Below the pieces are notes generated by a model. The model did no database searches. It saw only the letters and a list, made by a program, of their open reading frames with translations, and was not told where the DNA came from. Positions 1 through 6,591 of a stretch of 11,727 nt of DNA are shown piece after piece; positions within the stretch are counted from its first letter, which is position 1, and each line of letters starts with the position of its first letter. This stretch comes from Planctomycetota bacterium (GTDB lineage Bacteria > Planctomycetota > Planctomycetia > Pirellulales > Thermoguttaceae), in contig JAMOAF010000239.1 in the NCBI GenBank assembly GCA_023621895.1, positions 1 through 11,727 of the forward strand, written 5' to 3'. Both the position numbers and the translations under genes were made by a program.

Positions 1-955
1 CCTCGTCGGAGTCTTCGTCGTAATCGTCGTCCTCTTCGTCTTCGTCTTCGTAGTCGTCGTCGAATTCAGACTCTGCCTCAAGCCCGACGTTCAGCGAGCT
101 GCTGGGAGCAAGTGTCGTCACCTGGTCCTCGAAAAGGATCGGGGTTTCTGCAACTTCGATTTTTGTCTTCACCGTAGACTCCTCTTCCGTCAAACGAGAT
201 ACAAGAGATGGTTTTGTTGTTTCCTGCTCGCCAATGCCACTTTCACGTTCGCGCGCTTTGGACGCGTGCTCGAAAGGCAGCGCCGCCTCGACCGGCGGCA
301 GTTCTTCAATATAACGCAAGCCGAAGACTTGAAGAAAACGCCGCGTCGTCCCGTACAGGAACGGCCTTCCCAACTCTTCGGAACGCCCCACGATCCGCAC
401 CAGGTCGCGTTCCATCAATTGACGCAACAGCTCTCCGCACTGGACGCCGCGAATCGACTCGATATCGGCTCGCAGGACCGGTTGGCGATAGGCCACCACG
501 GCCAGGGTCTCCGTGGCAGGAGCCGAGAGTCGAACCTCAACCGCCGGTCCGTGGAGCCGCCGCAAGTACGGGGCAAACTGGGGCCGCGTCACCAACTGAT
601 ACCCCCCCGCCACCTCAACCGCTCGGAACGCACAATTCTCTCTATCGTACAACAAATTCAGCTTTCGGATCAGTGTACGCGCTTCGGTGCCATCCGCCAA
701 GTCAGCGAGCTGGGCCAGCTTTCGCGTACCAAGCGGTTCTCGTGCGAGAAACAGGATCGCCTCGATGCGAGCCAATCGTTCCGTGCGAGCCGTCGGGCCG
801 TCCCCTAGGGCCGCGTCCTCCTCCACTGCGGAGCCCATCCACCAGCCAGGTCCGCAACGCGGCGGAACCGGCCGGCGAGGGTTGGCCAGCGGAGCAACAT
901 AACGCAAGGCCGCACTGCCCAACCGCTCCGGCAGACTTTTTCCAACACGCTTCAT
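1..955 (-). CDS. scpB: Segregation and condensation protein B, 3' end cut off by the window edge
   Basis: ScpB is the winged-helix (kleisin-associated) subunit of the SMC-ScpA-ScpB condensin, which compacts and segregates the chromosome. The first 318 codons are visible and no stop is reached at the window edge. The core lies at about residues 60-220. It starts with RIEAILFLAREPLGTRKLA, passes through AYRQPVLRADIESIRG (155-170), and ends with GRPFLYGTT, FLQVFGL and IEELP, all typical ScpB signatures. After residue 225 comes a non-conserved linker and then a very acidic Asp/Glu/Tyr tail (298-318 and beyond). Usual ScpB proteins are about 180-220 residues, so this one is clearly extended. The start is the ATG at 955, giving MKRVGKSLPERLGS. 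No good Shine-Dalgarno sequence precedes it, and the ATG at 838 is an alternative. No scpA is seen in the window. Identification is firm; the start is less so. Confidence 0.93.
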   Translation of the reverse strand, partial: MKRVGKSLPERLGSAALRYVAPLANPRRPVPPRCGPGWWMGSAVEEDAALGDGPTARTERLARIEAILFLAREPLGTRKLAQLADLADGTEARTLIRKLNLLYDRENCAFRAVEVAGGYQLVTRPQFAPYLRRLHGPAVEVRLSAPATETLAVVAYRQPVLRADIESIRGVQCGELLRQLMERDLVRIVGRSEELGRPFLYGTTRRFLQVFGLRYIEELPPVEAALPFEHASKARERESGIGEQETTKPSLVSRLTEEESTVKTKIEVAETPILFEDQVTTLAPSSSLNVGLEAESEFDDDYEDEDEEDDDYDEDSDE

Positions 956-1070
956 CGGCACCGCATACCCTTGAGGATTACCACAATTCGAGGGGGCTCA
1001 TTAGGAGGGTATCGCGCCAAGCCCGCCAGTGAAACCCCCCTTGTCGAGCCGAGCGTTCTTCGGAGCTTGA

Positions 1071-2075
1071 TTATCGAAGATAGCCGGCAGTTGGCGAGCC
1101 ACCCGAGCCCGCCGGGGGAGCGGGTAAGCGACCGATATCGATCGGCGCCGCCGTCTGGGGTCCCCACGCAAGGCCGCTCTGCCGCCAAGTCTCCACGTCG
1201 CCGAGCACCCGCGTCATGGCGCGCAGCGGATCACGGTCGGTGCACTCAAAGTGCCTGGTAAAGTCGGCATTGCCAGCCACGGCCACTCGGCAGTGGAAAC
1301 GGTAGCACTCGCCCTGGTCACCCCAATTCTCCAGCAGGTAGTAGTTCGCTCCCAATTCCCTCAAACGCTGCTGAATATACATGAACTGGTCGACCGCCCG
1401 GCTGCCCCTGGCGTCGTCCGTTGCGGCCCCGCGCCCCGGCGCCGAGTTCATGTCGGGTTGCTGTTCATACGCCGCTGGCGGCGAGCTTTCGACCGCCGGG
1501 GCAACCACGGGGGCAACCACGGGGGCAACCGCCGGGGCAACCGCCGGACCCACGCCGGACCGATCCATGTACTCGGCCGGAACCACCGGATCGCTCGGCG
1601 CGCGGCGATCGGCCCATGCACTCGGCCGGATTTCGCCGCCAAGGGCGCCCGTTTCAGGCCCCCGCCAAGAGGCGGCCAGCGGTGCCTCGGGCGGGCGATC
1701 ATTGGCTCGTGGCGCCGAGATGCCCGGCGGCGGTCCCCACGGAGCGGCGTCCTCCTGGCGGGCCGTTGCCGCCAGGCCGGGCAACCGCCCAATCGCATTG
1801 GCCGACGGATCGTAACCGCCGACCGGCGGGCTCGTCGTCGGGCTGCTCAAACCGGTTGCCGGTGAAACAAACGGGGGCGCATCTTCCAGATCAGCGCGTG
1901 CGGAAGATCGCTCCGCGGGCTTGTCGAGTTTTTCCACGAGAAATCGTCGCAGGATTCCACCAAGCGAGGTTCCGCGCAAGGCAACTGCCGGGATTGCCAC
2001 AAGACACGCCAACATGAACAGGGCGCGAAGCGTCGTGAGGGTCGAAGAAGGGGGTGGGGCCGACGTGTGGCACAT
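1071..2075 (-). CDS. Membrane-anchored protein of unknown function with a compact C-terminal domain
   Basis: I do not recognise this 334-residue protein as a named family. Near the N-terminus is one hydrophobic segment (about residues 17-33, LRALFMLACLVAIPAVAL), probably an uncleaved anchor. Residues 50-225 are a disordered, Pro/Ala/Gly-rich linker with a short VAP-type repeat (about 176-194) encoded by 12-bp DNA repeats. The only part that looks folded is at about 227-298. It begins DQFMYIQQRLRELGANYYLL, contains GECYRFHCRVAV and HFECTDRDPLRAM, and has three cysteines. My impression is that domains like this occur in planctomycete proteins, but that is unverified. I chose the ATG at 2075 over a TTG at 2129, because it places the anchor at the N-terminus. 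It lies between a small membrane protein and scpB on the same strand, 115 bp before scpB. Coding status is likely because of the ordered anchor/linker/domain layout. Confidence 0.75.
   Translation of the reverse strand: MCHTSAPPPSSTLTTLRALFMLACLVAIPAVALRGTSLGGILRRFLVEKLDKPAERSSARADLEDAPPFVSPATGLSSPTTSPPVGGYDPSANAIGRLPGLAATARQEDAAPWGPPPGISAPRANDRPPEAPLAASWRGPETGALGGEIRPSAWADRRAPSDPVVPAEYMDRSGVGPAVAPAVAPVVAPVVAPAVESSPPAAYEQQPDMNSAPGRGAATDDARGSRAVDQFMYIQQRLRELGANYYLLENWGDQGECYRFHCRVAVAGNADFTRHFECTDRDPLRAMTRVLGDVETWRQSGLAWGPQTAAPIDIGRLPAPPAGSGGSPTAGYLR
1498..1545. repeat. Four tandem copies of a 12-bp unit inside the 1071-2075 gene
   Basis: There are two copies of GGGGCAACCACG followed by two of GGGGCAACCGCC. 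On the minus strand they encode the Ala/Val/Pro repeat in the linker of the membrane-anchored protein. The 12-bp unit keeps the reading frame, so copy number could vary by slippage without breaking the gene. Confidence 0.85.
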
Positions 2076-2360
2076 GATGGCATCGTCCGTGGTTTGCGGG
2101 ACTGGCCCGGGCGAGGAGGGAAACGCCAACCTGGCTGGCGAACAAGGGTTTCCCGGTGAATCAGAAGGCCAGTCCTCGTAGTTTCAACTCATCAGGGCCG
2201 CGCCATGGCGACGCGCACAATCGCACGGGCCGCAGAGGAGCCGTGGCATCCATGCATTCGGTCCGCGCATCATACTCCCGCATTGAAAGGGCTGACAATG
2301 CCAATCGCGAGCGAACAAGAGACGACCCCCGGACTTCGCGCGACGCACCCCAGGGCGGTT

Positions 2361-2624
2361 CTACGCCTTGACTTTCGCCTCGTACTCCACGAACTTGCCG
2401 CGGTCGCGTCGCCTCGAACCGCGGACTGCGGCAAAGGTGCCCAGTCCGATCAGGGCCAGCACGACGATATAGGCCACGGCCCACACCGGTCCCTTGACAC
2501 TCGCCGCGGCGGTCGCGGAATCGCCGCTCTCTTCTTGGGCGAACACCGGCCCTCCAATCACCATCCATAAAACGAACAGGCGGGTCATGAGTGCAGCGAT
2601 CTGCGAGATGCGGGTTCGGAACAT
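2361..2624 (-). CDS. Small signal-peptide plus one-TM protein, function unknown
   Basis: This is an 87-residue protein that I cannot assign to a family. The N-terminus reads as a signal peptide: basic start, hydrophobic LFVLWMVIGGP, then a likely cleavage after VFAQ at about residue 30. A short Ser/Ala-rich stretch follows, then a transmembrane helix at about 47-67 (WAVAYIVVLALIGLGTFAAV). A basic cytoplasmic patch (RGSRRRDRG) and the tail KFVEYEAKVKA end the protein. The layout is that of a small inner-membrane protein with its C-terminus inside the cell. The ATG at 2624 gives a full signal peptide; the ATG at 2588 would still leave the hydrophobic core. Neither has a clear ribosome binding site. 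It lies between the YkuD gene and the 1071-2075 gene on the same strand, with gaps of 175 and 285 bp that do not suggest tight coupling. Confidence 0.7.
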   Translation of the reverse strand: MFRTRISQIAALMTRLFVLWMVIGGPVFAQEESGDSATAAASVKGPVWAVAYIVVLALIGLGTFAAVRGSRRRDRGKFVEYEAKVKA

Positions 2625-2799
2625 GAGAGGTCGATCCGTTCAAACGGTGGTGCTACGGCTTGCCCGGCAGGAGCCGACCAGGTCAGCCCCGCGAGCGTGA
2701 CAAGCCTTTATTCTAAACCAAACCTGCGCGGCGAGGAAACGCCCTTTGCGCGGCAAGGCCCAGAAATGCGGAGTCAATTCTGGTCTAGAATAACCCGGC

Positions 2800-4086
2800 C
2801 TAACGGCGAATCACGACCTGCGAACCCACCGATAGGATGTCGAAAACATCATCGATGTCGCGATCGCCGAGGCAGACGGCGCCCGGACCGCCGGTCGAAC
2901 CGATCCGTGCCGGGTCGTTTGTGCCGTGGATCGCCACCGATTCGTTCAGCCCGATCCGCAGCTTGCCCAAGGGATTCATCGGATCGCCGGCTGCGATCAC
3001 CCGGCCCGCCGGGCCGTGGTACACCGGTTCCGTCATTTTTTCACGGACGGTGAACTTACCCTCCAACTTGGGTGGCTCGGTACCCACGCCGACTGGGAAA
3101 CGACCGGCGTAGAGGTCTTCCAGCCAGAGCACCATTTCGTGGGAATCCAGGTTAACGACTGCGCGGAATGGGCCGCGCACCACTTTCAGTTCCCGTCCGG
3201 CGGTGAGCGCCTCGGGGTCGCGGATGCCGTTGATCTTCGCCAGCAGTTCCCAGGGCACCTTGTACTCGTCCGCGATCTGCCGCAGGGTTTCGCCCGGCCG
3301 CACCACGCGTGCCGGCTGAAGCCAATGGTCGGTCGAATAGATCACGCTCCCGGCCACCTGGTCGAGAAGGGCGGTAAGGGCCGCCACCTCGGCCTCGGTC
3401 TGGTCGGGCTCGCCGTAGCGGGCGCTAAGGATGGCAAGCGCCTCGGCAAACCGGCCCTGATCGAGGTCCCTCCTCGCGCTGGCCAGGAAACTGGAGAATT
3501 CTGGGCGGATTTCGTCAGCCCGCGGCCGCTGCGAGGCGGCCGTCGGCGCTGCCACGGCAGGCTTGCCGATGGCCGGCAAGGGCGCTGCCATGCCCGGATA
3601 GGCATTCGCCTGGCTGGCCGGCGCCGGCGCCGGCGCAACCTGCCCGGGTGGGTTCTCTGCTGCCGGCGCGGCCACTTCAGACGCAGCCGGCCCACCCAAA
3701 GGTGCTTTCGCCGTTGGCGGCGCGATATCGGTCCGCACCGCCGGCGGCAATGGGGCGGGCTGGAAGGGCGGAGCCGGCATGTCGGCGGAAATCGAGGCAG
3801 GGGCCGCCCGTTCGCGCGGGCCGGCGGGTGGGCCGGCGGGCGGGCCAGTGGGTGGGCCGGTGGACGACGGCGAGACTCCGCTCGGAGGGATGGCGCTCGG
3901 GCCGCCCAGCGAGAACCCCGGCGTTTCGTCCATGCTCTCCGGAAGCGAAATCGACGGCGGCGCTGACTGCCAGTCTTCGGGCGCGCCCGGCGGAGGCGTC
4001 GCCGCCGGGCTGTTGATCGTCACGTAGACCCCGTACGCAACCGACGCGAGAACGGCAACCAGCAACATTGTTTTCAGCGAATTCAT
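2800..4086 (-). CDS. Membrane-anchored LysM and YkuD (L,D-transpeptidase-fold) protein with an altered active site
   Basis: This is a 428-residue envelope protein. A hydrophobic N-terminal anchor or signal (about 4-24) is followed by a long Pro/Gly/Ala-rich linker (25-190) containing GPP repeats. A helical stretch follows (about 195-245, SSFLASARRDLDQGRFAEAL). A LysM peptidoglycan-binding domain lies at 259-304 (VVRPGETLRQIADEYKVPW, INGI, AGRELKVV), and a YkuD domain at about 308-428. YkuD enzymes normally cross-link peptidoglycan through a cysteine in HGT-x13-SxGC. Here H387-G-T is present, but the position 16 residues later is Ala403; Cys405 sits where Arg is usual and Gly400 replaces Ser. 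The fold call is firm but catalytic activity is doubtful. The start is well set: AAGGAGG (4093-4099) lies 6 bases upstream of the ATG at 4086. It is divergent from the zinc-ribbon gene. Confidence 0.9.
   Translation of the reverse strand: MNSLKTMLLVAVLASVAYGVYVTINSPAATPPPGAPEDWQSAPPSISLPESMDETPGFSLGGPSAIPPSGVSPSSTGPPTGPPAGPPAGPRERAAPASISADMPAPPFQPAPLPPAVRTDIAPPTAKAPLGGPAASEVAAPAAENPPGQVAPAPAPASQANAYPGMAAPLPAIGKPAVAAPTAASQRPRADEIRPEFSSFLASARRDLDQGRFAEALAILSARYGEPDQTEAEVAALTALLDQVAGSVIYSTDHWLQPARVVRPGETLRQIADEYKVPWELLAKINGIRDPEALTAGRELKVVRGPFRAVVNLDSHEMVLWLEDLYAGRFPVGVGTEPPKLEGKFTVREKMTEPVYHGPAGRVIAAGDPMNPLGKLRIGLNESVAIHGTNDPARIGSTGGPGAVCLGDRDIDDVFDILSVGSQVVIRR
3818..3865. repeat. Four degenerate 12-bp repeats inside the YkuD-protein gene
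   Basis: Units close to GGGCCGGCGGGT repeat four times, the later ones with substitutions. They encode the GPPT/GPPA repeats (about residues 77-90) of the linker between the membrane anchor and the LysM domain. The repeats are in frame, so expansion or contraction would only change linker length. Confidence 0.8.
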
Positions 4087-4092
4087 GCTTGG

Positions 4093-4099
4093 CCTCCTT
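4093..4099 (-). promoter_or_regulatory. Strong Shine-Dalgarno site for the LysM/YkuD gene
   Basis: Read on the minus strand, this is AAGGAGG followed by CCAAGC and the ATG at 4086. It is the best ribosome binding site in the window, where most genes have weak or none, and it fixes the start of the LysM/YkuD gene. Confidence 0.85.
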
Positions 4100-4169
4100 G
4101 ACGATCCCTGCTTCGCGGGGATTCTATGGAATCAGCTGGAGAACCACTCCCTGCCGAAGGAGCCACCTT

Positions 4170-4448
4170 GTGACCAACCACCGCTGGTTTGAGCAGTCTG
4201 GCGACGAGCTCGACGATCACGAGTATCCCGACGATGACTATGACAATGACGATGACCAGCCCGACACGGTGGCCTGCCCGGAGTGCGGCGCCGAAATCTA
4301 CGAGGACGCCGTTCGCTGTCCGGCTTGCGGCCAATACGTGACACCCGGTGCTGGCAGCCTCTGGGCCGGTCGCTCGCTGTGGTGGATTCTGCTCGGACTT
4401 GCGGGCATTGCAGCGGTCGTTTGGGTCCTGCTCGCCGCCATGCCGTAA
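4170..4448 (+). CDS. Small zinc-ribbon protein with an acidic N-terminus and C-terminal membrane anchor
   Basis: This is a 92-residue protein. After the start (TNHRWFEQSGDELDDHEYP) comes an Asp-rich stretch at about 14-30. A zinc ribbon follows at about 36-57, with CPECGAEIYEDAVRCPACGQ: two CxxC pairs that can bind one zinc. A single transmembrane helix (about 69-90, LWWILLGLAGIAAVVWVLLA) lies near the C-terminus. It is therefore probably tail-anchored with the ribbon in the cytoplasm. I chose the GTG at 4170 because AAGGAG ends about 8 bases upstream. The open frame extends further upstream, but that part reads like non-coding sequence and overlaps the divergent YkuD gene. The role is unknown; such ribbons often mediate protein or nucleic-acid contacts. 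It is transcribed away from the YkuD gene across an 83-bp gap, so the two may share a regulatory region. Confidence 0.82.
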   Translation: MTNHRWFEQSGDELDDHEYPDDDYDNDDDQPDTVACPECGAEIYEDAVRCPACGQYVTPGAGSLWAGRSLWWILLGLAGIAAVVWVLLAAMP

Positions 4449-4614
4449 GACTGGCCACCCGCCGAGAAGCACCGCCCGTCAACCGGGGCTCTCCCGCCTG
4501 CCCGGCACGAAGCCGAGGCGGCGCGAGCGGTGGAAATCATAGGAAAAAACGCCGCTTGCCGCTATGTCAATTCAGGCAGGCGCAAGTCTTTAACTCCGCC
4601 GGCAAGAAGAGCGG

Positions 4615-4643
4615 TTGTGCTTCTGTAATCTGTGAAATACAAT
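4615..4643 (+). promoter_or_regulatory. Sigma-70-like promoter upstream of the sigma-54 activator gene
   Basis: TTGTGC (4615-4620) and TACAAT (4638-4643) are separated by exactly 17 bases, close to the TTGACA/TATAAT consensus. Initiation near 4650 would give a leader of about 48 bases before the GTG at 4698. The surrounding DNA is more AT-rich than the genes, as expected for a promoter. The call rests on sequence match only. Confidence 0.55.
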
Positions 4644-4697
4644 AGCTCCTTACTGTGACATTTCCTTGGCAATCCTTGTTATTTCCAGGTTTTGGCC

Positions 4698-6260
4698 GTG
4701 GAGCGATATCGGGACGTGTTGTTGGAGGTCTGGCGCGAGGCTTGCCGGCACATCGAGATTGCCGAGTCCACGGCGAGGATCGATCGCATTATCGCCCGGC
4801 ATCTGCCGATCTCGGCGTTGCTCGTTCGCCGGATCGACCCGGAGCGGTCGGCGGTGGAGACGGTTGGGACTGGGGGTACGCCGGCGGCATGGGCGGAGGT
4901 CACGCGGAGCGATTACTCCCCTTCCGAGGGGAATTCGCTCATCCGTTGGTGCCGGCGCGGTGAGGTGGACCTGGCGGCGCAAGGCGAGTCACCTCCCTAC
5001 CCCCTGGAGTTCCTTCTTCCCAAGGGGATTGATGGCGACGTGCTTGCCGGGCCGCTCGGCCAGTCCACCACGGCCCAAGGCGCGCTGCTGCTTGTGGCCA
5101 AGGGAGACCACCGGTTCACCGCGCAGGACATGGAACTGGCCCGGGCTCTTCTCGACCCCTTTTCGGCCGCCTTGGCCAACGACCATCAGCTCAGGGAACT
5201 TGCCAAACTCCGCGATGCGGCCGAAGCCCAGAACCGCTCGCTGCTCAGCAAACTCGGCCGGCGGCGGATCGACGACACGATTGTCGGGGCGGAATCTGGG
5301 CTGAAAGCCGTCATGGAACGGATCGAACTGGTCGTCGACTCAGACGTGCCGGTGTTGATCTTCGGAGAAACGGGGACTGGCAAGGAACTCATCGCCAGGG
5401 CGATCCACTCGCGCTCGCCGCGCCGCGACGGGCCGGTGATCCGCGTCAACTGTGGGGCGATTCCCCCGGAATTGATCGATTCCGAACTGTTTGGCCACCA
5501 GCGGGGCGCGTTCACCGGCGCCGCCGAGACGCGCCGCGGGTGGTTCGAACGCGCCGACGGCGGCACGCTGTTCCTCGATGAAATCGGCGAATTGCCCCCG
5601 GCCGTCCAGGTCCGGCTGCTCCGCGTTCTCCAGGACGGCTGCCTCCAGCGGGTCGGCGGCGAGCAGATGATCCATGTCGACGTGCGGATTGTCGCCGCGA
5701 CCCACCGAGACCTGTCGGCGATGGTCGCCGAAGGCCTCTTCCGCGAAGACCTCTGGTACCGGATTGCGGTTTTCCCGATCGTGCTTCCGCCGCTCCGCGA
5801 GCGGCAGGAAGACATCCCCACGCTGGCCGAGCATTTCGCGCGCCGCGCAGCCATCCGCTTCGGCCTGGCCGAGGTGACGCCGAGCGAAAGCGACCTGCGA
5901 ATCCTGAAGTCCTACCCCTGGCCCGGCAACGTCCGCGAACTCGGCGCGGTGATCGACCGGGCCGCGATCCTCGGCGACGGGCGGACGCTTCAGGTGGCGG
6001 CCGCCCTGGGCGTCGCACCCGCGGTAAAACCGGCGCCGATTCACTCCTCCCCCCAGGCTCGCCAAAGCGGCCGCGCGGCAGCCGCCATGCACTGCTTGGA
6101 CGAGGCAATCCGCCGCCACATCGAGTCGGCCCTCGAGCAGACCGGCGGGCGGGTCGAAGGGCCGCGCGGCGCCGCCGTGCTGCTTGATATCAACCCCCAC
6201 ACACTCCGCTCCAAGATGCGCAAGCTGAAAATCGACTGGAAAAAGTACCGGCCGGAGTAG
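4698..6260 (+). CDS. Sigma-54-dependent transcriptional activator (GAF-like, AAA+, Fis-type HTH)
   Basis: This is a 520-residue enhancer-binding protein that would remodel sigma-54 RNA polymerase to open promoters. Residues 1-165 form a GAF-like sensory region with no phosphoacceptor receiver domain, so the input is probably a small molecule or partner protein. A short helical linker leads to the AAA+ domain (about 193-425). This has Walker A GETGTGKE (223-230), the sigma-54 contact loop GAFTGA (270-275), Walker B TLFLDEIGE (DE at 294-295), FREDLWYR (348-355) and PWPGNVREL (about 407-415). A Fis-type helix-turn-helix closes the protein (about 470-513, with RGAAVLLDINPHTLRSKMRK). All key ATPase and sigma-54 contact residues look intact. 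The GTG at 4698 is preferred: an AGG lies 8 bases upstream, whereas the TTG at 4692 is only 2 bases from it. The gene stands alone, so its targets cannot be inferred from neighbours. Confidence 0.93.
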   Translation: MERYRDVLLEVWREACRHIEIAESTARIDRIIARHLPISALLVRRIDPERSAVETVGTGGTPAAWAEVTRSDYSPSEGNSLIRWCRRGEVDLAAQGESPPYPLEFLLPKGIDGDVLAGPLGQSTTAQGALLLVAKGDHRFTAQDMELARALLDPFSAALANDHQLRELAKLRDAAEAQNRSLLSKLGRRRIDDTIVGAESGLKAVMERIELVVDSDVPVLIFGETGTGKELIARAIHSRSPRRDGPVIRVNCGAIPPELIDSELFGHQRGAFTGAAETRRGWFERADGGTLFLDEIGELPPAVQVRLLRVLQDGCLQRVGGEQMIHVDVRIVAATHRDLSAMVAEGLFREDLWYRIAVFPIVLPPLRERQEDIPTLAEHFARRAAIRFGLAEVTPSESDLRILKSYPWPGNVRELGAVIDRAAILGDGRTLQVAAALGVAPAVKPAPIHSSPQARQSGRAAAAMHCLDEAIRRHIESALEQTGGRVEGPRGAAVLLDINPHTLRSKMRKLKIDWKKYRPE

Positions 6261-6277
6261 CCGACAGCGGTCAGCTA

Positions 6278-6311
6278 AGTGGTCCATTTCAGAAATGATG
6301 TCAGGGTTCCT
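6278..6311 (+). repeat. Left terminal inverted repeat of the MITE-like element
   Basis: This 34-bp arm matches the reverse complement of 6546-6579 at 33 of 34 positions; the mismatch is G at 6304. It contains a small internal palindrome, CATTTC-A-GAAATG. The arm lies 17 bp after the activator's stop codon. Confidence 0.85.
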
Positions 6312-6578
6312 TCAATGATGTAGGTTGGGCGTTCCCGCCCGACAAAGTACGACGGGCAGGAATGCCCATCCTACCAATGAGCTTGCACGATCTTCAATCT
6401 CGCCGCACCGCGGGGTTTCCGGGGCTCGAATCCGCATCTCCCGATCACGGTCCACTACCGCCATCTTCCACCGAGTTCGTATCGCTCTCGATCGAAATGC
6501 GGCAGCGATTGCGCGACATTAAAGGAACCGCTCTCGACGGGCGCTAGGAACCTTGACATCATTTCTGAAATGGACCAC
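6279..6578. mobile_element. MITE-like element with long terminal inverted repeats
   Basis: This 300-bp segment is bounded by near-perfect inverted repeats. It sits between the stop codon of the sigma-54 activator (6260) and the stop codon of convergent rarA (6592). Both ends read GTGGTCCATTTCAGAAATGA inward. The flanking TAA on each side (6276-6278 and 6579-6581) may be a 3-bp target duplication, though this is short enough to be chance. No transposase is encoded. The interior holds a hairpin and a 56-codon open frame (ATG 6377 to TAG 6547) that lacks a ribosome binding site and resembles nothing I know. A non-autonomous element mobilised in trans fits best; a paired REP-type element is the alternative. 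Confidence 0.6.
6320..6374. repeat. Imperfect hairpin nested in the MITE-like element
   Basis: Two 22-base arms (6320-6341 and 6353-6374) pair with three mismatches around an 11-base loop. The left arm begins GTAGGTTGGGCGTTCCCGCC and the right arm ends ATGCCCATCCTAC. The mismatches suggest an older, separately mobile REP-like repeat sitting inside the larger element. Confidence 0.7.
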
Positions 6579-6579
6579 T
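6546..6579 (-). repeat. Right terminal inverted repeat of the MITE-like element
   Basis: This arm is the inverted partner of 6278-6311 with one mismatch. It ends 12 bp from the rarA stop codon. Folding of the two arms in RNA could also act as a bidirectional transcription barrier between the convergent genes, though no T-run typical of intrinsic terminators is seen. Confidence 0.85.
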
Positions 6580-6591
6580 AAGAGCTGGCCG

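Noticed and set aside
208..1032. Plus-strand open frame of 274 codons opposite scpB
   Set aside because: It is antisense to a clear scpB, has arginine/proline-rich composition typical of shadow frames, and contains no recognisable domain.
2926..3966. Long plus-strand open frame of 346 codons
   Set aside because: It lies antisense to the LysM/YkuD gene, which has real domains and a strong ribosome binding site; the shadow is Arg/Gly-rich low complexity.
4104..4122. Small hairpin (ATCCC/GGGAT arms) between the divergent YkuD and zinc-ribbon genes as a terminator or operator
   Set aside because: The stem is only about five base pairs with no T-run, too weak to claim a function.
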